Assembly: GCA_024195265.1 (NCBI GenBank)
Contig: JAJLRJ010000009.1
Location: forward strand, 887,001-951,000
DNA length: 64,000 nucleotides
Source: Dendrophyllia cribrosa
Lineage: Eukaryota > Cnidaria > Anthozoa > Scleractinia > Dendrophylliidae
Reading direction: 5' to 3'
Part shown: piece after piece, positions 60,001-64,000 of the stretch
Position numbering within the stretch: position 1 is the first letter of the stretch
How the letters are laid out: each line of letters opens with the position of its first letter
Made by a program: the position numbers and the translations under genes
The notes under the pieces: model-generated
The model's input: the letters and a program-made list of their open reading frames with translations, nothing else
Told to the model about the DNA's origin: nothing
Databases searched by the model: none

Positions 60001-60785
60001 TCGATGTGTTTCTCAGCCGATGCGTGAACTGCTCACGTGGAACGTACCAGCCAAACAAATCAGAAAACTTCTGCTTCCGTTGCCCTGGCAACAAGACCAC
60101 ACTGTTTCGTGGGTCGACCGACATCTCGCAGTGTGTAGGTAATTATGCAGCTCCGGCGCATACATCCACATACTTCTGCAGCTCCATGTACATCTACATA
60201 CTTATGCAGCTCCACAAACATAGGTCATCCATACAATATCATTAGCCAGGTGGTAAAAATACAGTAAAAAAAAATCATAGCTAGCAGATGTTATCTCATG
60301 CACTGATTCCATAAATACTATGTTTATTACGTTGTAAGAGGCAGTTTAAACTTTAAATCTGTAGATGAAATGTTACAGAGTAACCATTCAAATGAAAGCT
60401 ACCGAACAGTACTTTCCTGTGGTGCTGTTTATTATGCTGTACAATGTATTTCAAACTTTAGTCTGTACATGTAATCCTACAGTGTGACCATTCAAATGAA
60501 AGCTATTGAGCAGTTCTTTTCTGTGGTACTGTTTATTATGCTGCTCGAGGAGTTTTTAACTATCAGTTTTCGGATAAATTAAATGTACGGATATTCATAC
60601 TGTGCTGTTTTTGCTTTTAAAAAATAACTTTTCCTGATAAAAAAATTCAAATTTGGTTCTTCATTTGTGCTGATTGGCAGATTACATCACTTTGCTTTTT
60701 GTTTCACCCTGATTGTTCAGCTGAAAAACCCCGCACCATGTACTAAACTTGCTTTTACCCTGTTGGTTTTTACTATTATTATTAA

Positions 60786-60819
<34 letters not shown>

Positions 60820-62806
60820 TTTAGAAACGACATGTGGTGGAAATTTAACGTCATTAACTGGAGTCATCACCTCGCCAAATCATCCCGACCCGTACCCCAA
60901 AGGGATCGAGTGCGTGTGGCGTATTCAATGTCCTAAGGATCGTGGTTTGCTCATGCTCATACCAAACATATCAATACCGCTGACCAACGTTTGTTCGGAT
61001 CACCTGATCATGCGCGAGAATGCCAGCCGGTACTCGAAGACCACATACTACAAATGCGAGTCTTACTCGAATCCAGTGACCTTTATTGCAAGAAGCAAGG
61101 ATCTTTATGTCAAGTTTAGTTCGAAAAGCAGCAATGAAATGGCGGATGGATTTAAAATGTTCTACGTAACTTTTGAAGGTGAGCCGTCAATACTGCGATA
61201 GTCGTAGCACTATTGGAGATAATTCAATTTTTTCTAGCTAATGTCTCTCCAGACCTCAATATTGATCCCACATCTTATAAATTGGAAAACTGGAATCAAG
61301 CCAAACCCTTTTACCCCGAAGAGTGGTTCTAATAAAGAATGCTCTTTCTTTTCTTTAACAGAAAAGTATCGCGAGTTGGTCACTTCAATTGTTGAAAACG
61401 GTACCTTATATGGAAACAGCAGCCTTCAGAGAATCCTCAAGGTAACAAGTCCATATATTTCCACTACGGGTATCAACGGCGCGTATGCAAAAGACTTTTT
61501 GAACTGATAGATATCTAAACATACTTATCCAGTTTTGTCAACAATAACTACATTTGTGCACTGAAACTGTTAATGTGTCACCATTTTTAGTGTTCCTTTA
61601 AAAAGCCAAATTAATTTTTTTCTATCACTAAATACCCGAAAATAAGGGTTCAGTTTTGTTTAAAATTATTCTACTTGAGCTCTAAGAGTAAAATTAAGTG
61701 TTGGGTTGTAGATGGCCAGGATGAAAATGGATTGCAACTTAAAAACTTTTCAGGTTAAATCTTTCAAGTTTCTCCCCGGTGCCGTTGAAAAATCGATAAA
61801 AAAATGACTGTGGTTCGATCTTCCTTTATTTACCTTATCATCGTGTTTTCATGATTAGAGCAGTTTTCAATTGAGTGTGGTAAAACCAAAACCAAAGTAA
61901 TTACTCTGACCAATCACAGCAGTCGTAAACAATCCAATGAACCAATCAGAGCTCGAAGCAATTACATGTCGCGGGCGCCAAGCGCGGGAAAACGCGTGCG
62001 AGCAAGTCACGATTGGTTTTGGTTTTACTTCTGATTGGTCGAGAAAGTGGCGCGAGATTTTTTAGCCAATCACAAAGCGTAGCAATGCAAAACCAAAGCA
62101 ATTGTGTAATTACTTTCGACAGTCAATTGAAAACTGCTCTATGGCCAGGAACTTGCTTTAAGCTTACCTGATTATCTTGAAATTGGAAGAGACCATCGCT
62201 AAAGGTGATGAACACAAAGAAATATGAACTAAACAGACAATAACGGCTAGAAAGGTCAAAATTTCACAAGAAAGGCAAGTTTGATTTCTTGACCGCCTGT
62301 CAATAAATCAAATTTCGTGAACTTTAATCCACTTCAATCCTTGCAATCCTGCACATTATCTCCAAACTACTGTATTTGTTTTGCTCTATAGAATCTTTTT
62401 ATCCAACTAAGTTGTATATTTGGTGGCATTTGGCGATATAACGTGGAAAAAAGGTTAGCGAAATTTTGCTATTTCGGCGGGACAGTGTCCAGTTTAACAT
62501 TGATCTTTTTCCTCTTCACATACCAACGATTTCTATCCATGATTTCAGAAAGGAACATTTGAATTGACGCTAATTTCCAAAAATTGCCATGAGGCAGCAC
62601 ATTGCTTTAAATGGCTTATTGTGTGTTTTTGTCTTTTCCAGAATGAAAATCTCATCACTCAGATCCTTGGCATTATGGTTCATCCGCACAAGTTCTTTGA
62701 ATACAAGCCTGGAGATGCCAAAAACCAGCTTCCAGAATTTTACGCCTTCGTCGAGAAAAAAGTTACCGACTTCTTACGTATTCCTCCGAGCCGACGGCGA
62801 CGGTGA
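42076..62806 (+). CDS. Secreted SCUBE-like protein (novel N-terminal module, 2 EGF, spacer, ephrin-receptor-like, CUB), 8 exons
   Basis: SCUBE proteins are secreted or cell-surface multidomain glycoproteins. Exons are 42076-42829, 53081-53203, 55405-55527, 57103-57558, 59974-60138, 60825-61178, 61362-61441 and 62642-62806; together 739 aa. Junctions are phase 1 up to the last, which is phase 0. Residues 1-20 are a signal peptide (ends SQTNA). Residues 21-251 form an unrecognised module with five Cys and N-glycosylation sites (NLT, NWT, NGS). Two six-Cys EGF domains follow ([11 protein letters not shown]...; [16 protein letters not shown]...), then a basic spacer of about 150 aa with a CNDTCMKC motif and an ephrin-receptor-like motif ([18 protein letters not shown]). 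Next is a CUB domain ([20 protein letters not shown]...FTARSRKL-like [12 protein letters not shown]) and the SCUBE C-terminal region ([14 protein letters not shown], ends SRRRR). Vertebrate SCUBE proteins have nine EGF repeats; here there are two. The 10.25-kb intron 1 makes the link of exon 1 to the rest plausible by phase but unproven. Confidence 0.85.
42830..44325. other. SCUBE-like gene intron 1, first part
   Basis: AT-rich intron without recognisable repeats or exons. No EGF-type cysteine spacing was found between consensus splice sites. Confidence 0.4.
44330..44755 (-). repeat. 106-bp satellite array, 4 monomers (-)
   Basis: Four reverse monomers; the fourth carries a small insertion (GAAAACTAAAAAG near 44650). 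Confidence 0.88.
45175..45545 (-). repeat. 106-bp satellite array, ~3.5 monomers (-)
   Basis: Reverse monomers, with a small internal duplication (AACATAATAAGTATAATAAA) near 45356-45376. Confidence 0.88.
45783..46803 (+). mobile_element. MITE of the CCCTTTCACTCCCAGAG family, expanded by an internal satellite
   Basis: The left end (TAACCCTTACACTTTGCGAG ... GTTATGGGGACATGTAATG) and right end (TTTGTTTTTCAATATTTATG ... GGTACTCTTGGAAGTTAAAG) match the two halves of the roughly 210-bp copies at 28622-28832 and 56008-56220. The element is about 1 kb because its core was tandemly amplified. Confidence 0.75.
45840..46735 (+). repeat. 88-bp satellite array with dimeric higher-order structure
   Basis: TCCTATGG recurs at 45866, 45954, 46042 and 46130, an 88-bp period; about ten monomers in all. 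In the left half, monomers alternate between TGACTATTTAAATAAAACC and TGACCATTCAAATGAAACC, a 176-bp dimer repeated. In the right half, variants GGACGGCG and GGATG alternate. The monomer is homologous to the 106-bp monomer minus about 18 bp (TGTTTATTATGCTGTACAAG region). Confidence 0.92.
46835..46928 (+). mobile_element. 3' tail of a retroelement with (TATC)n
   Basis: CTATAAGGTCTTTTGACACT, then AATAAAGTTT and five TATC/CTAT repeats resemble a LINE-type 3' end. No coding part is attached. Confidence 0.5.
47285..47480. repeat. GC-rich inverted-repeat island
   Basis: It contains the palindrome GCGTGGGTTAAAGCCCACGC (47315-47334) and CGCGAGAAATCGAGG paired with CCTCGCG. It is open on both strands for about 70 codons with no known motif. 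GC content is well above its surroundings, suggesting a mobile-element fragment. Confidence 0.4.
47900..48030 (-). repeat. 106-bp satellite, ~1 monomer (-) fused to MITE right half
   Basis: One reverse monomer (47905-48020) is followed directly by the right half of the 210-bp MITE family (48027-48133: GGTACCATTTGTTTTTCAAA ... CACTCTTGGGAGCTAAATGG). Confidence 0.75.
48690..48875 (+). mobile_element. Unexpanded copy of the CCCTTTCACTCCCAGAG MITE family
   Basis: It starts TTAACCCTTAACTCCCCGAG and includes GTTCTAACTTTTAAGTCTGT and GCATGGTACTATTTGTTTTT. The right terminus is lost. Confidence 0.7.
49004..49064. repeat. Double hairpin (TAGCCGTACCATCCC)
   Basis: The outer arms TAGCCGTACCATCCC and GGGATGGTACGGCTA enclose an inner copy of CCGTACCATC/GATGGTACGG and CCATCCCC/GGGGATGG. 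The structure can fold either as one long cruciform or as two tandem hairpins. Confidence 0.75.
49409..49766. mobile_element. ~358-bp MITE (CCCGTTTACACATGCGATTTT)
   Basis: The termini CCCGTTTACACATGCGATTT and AAATCGCCTGTGTAAACGGG are inverted. The interior is full of GCGATTTTTGTCGC-like boxes, with an internal GCCCGTTTACACA restart at 49662, suggesting a nested or duplicated terminus. Confidence 0.75.
50145..50285. repeat. Hairpin element with CGAGCCGAAGGCGAG apex (second copy)
   Basis: Inverted arms such as GAACACGAGAGAAGTGC and GCACTTCTCGAGTGTTC surround GCACGAGCCGAAGGCGAGTGC. The apex matches the hairpin at 3436-3532, although the arms differ. Confidence 0.65.
50682..51697. mobile_element. 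~1.0-kb element, TIR TTAACCCTTTAAGCCCCAA
   Basis: A 19-bp perfect inverted terminus lies at 50682-50700 and 51679-51697. The interior has no convincing ORF. The terminus shares TTAACCCTTT with the smaller TTAACCCTTTCACTCCC family, suggesting common mobilisation. Confidence 0.65.
51760..52745 (+). repeat. 17-bp minisatellite in SCUBE-like intron 1
   Basis: About 57 copies of a 17-bp unit. The central block (52268-52670) is nearly homogeneous (CAGGGGTGTCCACCTTA), while the flanks are more diverged (TGTCCATCTTATGTGGG, TGTCCGTCTGACAGGGG). Degenerate units continue to about 52985. All three + frames are open because 17 is not divisible by 3; the predicted 100-206-aa proteins are artefacts. Confidence 0.95.
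53362..53850 (+). repeat. 32-bp minisatellite
   Basis: About 15 copies of CTAGCATCCCTACCCTATCC+CAGACTAGGCAC. The first seven are almost identical; later ones have CTAGACAC and occasional doubling of CTACC. It starts 0.16 kb after the first EGF exon. Confidence 0.95.
53848..54035 (+). repeat. 92-bp tandem duplication
   Basis: ACTCGCTATGTTCCAGAAGC through AATGATTCTTT is present twice (from about 53850 and 53942), continuing the CCTATCCCAGACT motif of the 32-bp array. Confidence 0.85.
54129..54375. mobile_element. 247-bp MITE (ATACCGTAAAATCCCGGTTA)
   Basis: The TIRs are about 27 bp: ATACCGTAAAATCCCGGTTA... and its complement ...TAACCGGTATTTTACGGTAT. The interior is rich in ATAAGCCC/GGGCTTAT. 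The terminal type is common among invertebrate MITEs. Confidence 0.85.
54906..55338 (+). mobile_element. 433-bp MITE upstream of EGF2 exon
   Basis: The TIR is CGTGTAAGCAGTAGGCAA at the left with TTGCCTACTTCTTACACG at the right. A second copy in the opposite orientation lies at 59332-59732; interior blocks such as CAACCTATGGACAACATG and TTTTAGCCAATGAGGTGGAC are shared. Confidence 0.75.
55945..56220 (+). mobile_element. CCCTTTCACTCCCAGAG MITE: partial plus complete unexpanded copy
   Basis: A truncated left half (55943-56007) is followed by a complete copy (56008-56220) with inverted ends TTAACCCTTTCACTCCCAG and GGCACTCTTGGGAGTAAAAG+GGTTAA. The complete copy has a single core matching one satellite monomer. 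It is the clearest progenitor form in the window. Confidence 0.82.
56218..56513. mobile_element. ~296-bp MITE (AAGGTGCTGCTACACAAGG)
   Basis: The ends AAGGTGCTGCTACACAAGGC and (complement) TAAAGGTGTTGTTACACGAT are inverted; interior boxes of GCAACTTG/CAAGTTGC and GCGTTGC abound. A related half-element is present at about 8467-8530 in APIP intron 7. Confidence 0.75.
56810..56965 (+). repeat. 106-bp satellite, ~1.5 monomers (+)
   Basis: Positive-orientation monomers just upstream of the spacer exon of the SCUBE-like gene. Confidence 0.8.
57605..57850. repeat. Inverted repeat (TATATGTTGTGGTGCAATTT)
   Basis: Arms of about 45 bp (57655-57700 and 57751-57795) surround a 50-bp centre; outside are GTTTTCCCGCGCTT boxes on both sides. 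It is related to the GCGCGGGAAAA MITE group. Confidence 0.7.
57906..58140. mobile_element. Foldback elements with CATTCTCGTCCCCAGAGCC termini
   Basis: CATTCTCGTCCCCAGAGCC at 57906 and the complement ending 58140 form one pair. A self-contained 55-bp hairpin occupies 58086-58140. Another complementary terminus ends at about 59132, so 58086-59132 could be a further element. Confidence 0.55.
59332..59732 (-). mobile_element. ~400-bp MITE upstream of the ephrin-receptor-like exon
   Basis: Inverted copy of the element at 54906-55338 (left GTAAGAAGTAGGCAATC, right ATTGCCTACTTCTTACACG). It shares CCACCTCATTGGCTAAAACG and CATGTTGTCCATAGGTTGA in reverse orientation. Confidence 0.72.
60330..60560 (+). 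repeat. 106-bp satellite, ~2 monomers (+)
   Basis: Positive-orientation monomers in the intron before the CUB exon. Confidence 0.8.
60773..60818 (+). repeat. (ATT)n microsatellite abutting the CUB-exon splice acceptor
   Basis: About 15 ATT units (one interruption, ATTAAT) end 4 bp before the acceptor AG at 60823-60824, so the repeat forms the pyrimidine tract of this splice site. Confidence 0.95.
61800..62490 (+). mobile_element. ACCGCCTGTCACGAAATCAA element interrupted by a 282-bp MITE
   Basis: The left part ends TCGTGTTTTCATGATTA and the right part resumes TATGGCCAGGAACTTGCTTT after the MITE. It then continues with GACCGCCTGTCAATAAATCA, GCAATCCTGCA and GTGGCATTTGGCGATATAAC, ending near GGCGGGACAGTGTCC. 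Intact copies at 31486 and 33232 give the uninterrupted junction TGATTATGGCC. Confidence 0.72.
61858..62139. mobile_element. 282-bp MITE, second full copy (reverse order)
   Basis: Same length and TIRs as 4392-4673, with the interior in inverted order and a TA duplication at both sides. It lies in the last intron of the SCUBE-like gene, inserted in another element, so it is younger than that element. Confidence 0.85.
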
Positions 62807-62814
62807 GCGACAAC

Positions 62815-63125
62815 ATCAACCTCGTCCCAAGGGCCTACTTGGCTTTCAAAATGGCAGACGGGCATATGAACCCCTTGACAAGGCTGTCAATATACTCCAA
62901 GAATCGTGGAGTAGTTTGTTACGTGACATAATGACAAGGCGTTTTCGGCGGTAGTGTGGCAGCTCTCAGAAATCTCTATTTTCAAACGAGACGAAGAAAT
63001 TCCATCGTGTTTTACGTGACAAAATGCTCCGGGATTTTGGAGTTTTATTTGACAACCTTGTCGAGGGGTTTCTATCCCCCCCCCCCCCCCCCCCCCCCCC
63101 ATTTTGTTAGTGGAGAAAGCCCTGG
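62815..63125. mobile_element. Foldback element related to 23636-23870, containing poly-C
   Basis: It shares CCTCGTCCC at the left and ATACTCCAAGAATCGTGGAG with the intronic copy in the sulfatase gene. A 25-C run occupies 63076-63100. It overlaps the presumed 3' untranslated region of the SCUBE-like gene, starting 9 bp after the stop codon. Confidence 0.55.
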
Positions 63126-63479
63126 ACTCGAATCTGCGACAACATTTGGAAAACAACTGAGGAGTGTTATTATAAAATATTGACATTAAAATAGAAAGAT
63201 ATGCAGTCCCCTGCAACCATGTAATATAGCATATATAAATTATTAGAGACAATGCTGTGGCGTTAAAATGTTGCAGAGATAAAGAACGTTTATGATGACA
63301 ATACTTTGTTTTAAAAAAAAGGTTTTAATCTGTATGGTTAAGACAGTCTGGGGTCAAGTTGCGCAGTTGCCGTGTGCCTATCCCTAAAATTAAAACGTAA
63401 TGTTTTCGAAACAATTGTCCAATCAGATTTAGTTACGACGCCATCTTGACGTTGAAAGGACATCACTTATTGCGAAGTA

Positions 63480-64000
63480 ACCTATTTTTTAGAGCTTCTG
63501 AGCAGGACTTTCCAGGCTGTGTTTTGTTTATTTGCTGTACCAAGTGGTTCTAACGTTTTAGTCTGTGAATGAAATTCTGGATTATGACCATTTAAATGAA
63601 AGCTACTGAGCAGTACTTTCCTGTGGTACTGTTTATTATGCTGTACAAGGTGATTCTAACTTTTGAGTTGTGGATCAAGTCCTAAAGTGACCATTCAAAT
63701 GAAAGCTACTGAGCAGTACTTTCCTGTGGTACTGTTTATTATGCTGTACAAGGTGGTTCTAACGTTTGAGTTTGTGGATGAAGTCCTAAGTGTGACCATT
63801 AAAATGAAAGCTACTCGGCTGAGCAGTACTTTCCTGTGGTACTGTTTATTATACTGTACAAGGTGGTTCGAACTTTTGAGTTTGTGGATGAAGTCCTAAA
63901 GTGTGACAATTCAAATCAAAGCTATTGAGCAGTACTTTCCTCTGGTGCTGTTTATTATGCTATACAAGGTGGTTCTAACTTTTGAGATCTGTGGATGAAA
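63480..64000 (+). repeat. 106-bp satellite array, ~5 monomers, runs off the window
   Basis: Positive-orientation monomers (TTCAAATGAAAGCTACTGAG, TTTCCTGTGGTACTGTTTAT) with few differences between units; the array continues beyond position 64000. Confidence 0.9.

Overview
This is eukaryotic nuclear DNA. It is intron-rich, AT-rich and packed with small transposons, satellites and minisatellites. The recognisable proteins (a cnidarian-like APIP, an ARSB-type sulfatase, a SCUBE-type secreted protein), the Penelope-like retroelement and the many short inverted-repeat elements together suggest an anthozoan cnidarian, most likely a stony coral. That placement is inference; the species cannot be read from the window.

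Three multi-exon genes can be assembled exon by exon with matching splice phases, all on the + strand. (1) 936-10194: nine exons encoding methylthioribulose-1-phosphate dehydratase (APIP, methionine salvage), 241 aa, with all metal and catalytic residues present. (2) 21353-28318: seven coding exons encoding a 1092-aa arylsulfatase B/I/J-like protein. The formylglycine cysteine is replaced by Asp and the GKWHLG histidine by Gln. A long Ser/Thr/Pro-rich tail ends in a transmembrane segment, so this is a candidate membrane-anchored pseudo-sulfatase. (3) 42076-62806: eight exons encoding a secreted SCUBE-like protein of about 739 aa, with an unrecognised N-terminal module, two EGF domains, a cysteine-containing spacer, an ephrin-receptor-like cysteine motif, a CUB domain and the SCUBE C-terminus. 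Nearly all junctions are phase 1. A single-exon hypothetical ORF (198 aa) lies at 12145-12741.

The rest is mainly repeats. A 106-bp satellite monomer recurs at about fifteen loci in both orientations, with a higher-order array at 13.0-14.5 kb and another array running off the right edge. A related 88-bp satellite (45.8-46.7 kb) sits inside a small inverted-repeat element whose unexpanded copies are elsewhere in the window, so the satellites appear to have grown from the interior of that element. Other minisatellites have periods of 14 bp (inside a LINE reading frame), 17 bp (two loci), 23 bp (from the end of another element), 24, 32 and 40 bp. There are three tRNA-derived SINEs, a LINE tail, a frameshifted Penelope GIY-YIG fragment, at least eight foldback/MITE families and two hammerhead-ribozyme-like motifs.

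The three genes do not form a pathway: APIP is cytosolic housekeeping, while the other two are predicted secreted or membrane extracellular proteins. The shared theme of the window is repeat birth inside mobile elements, much of it within introns.
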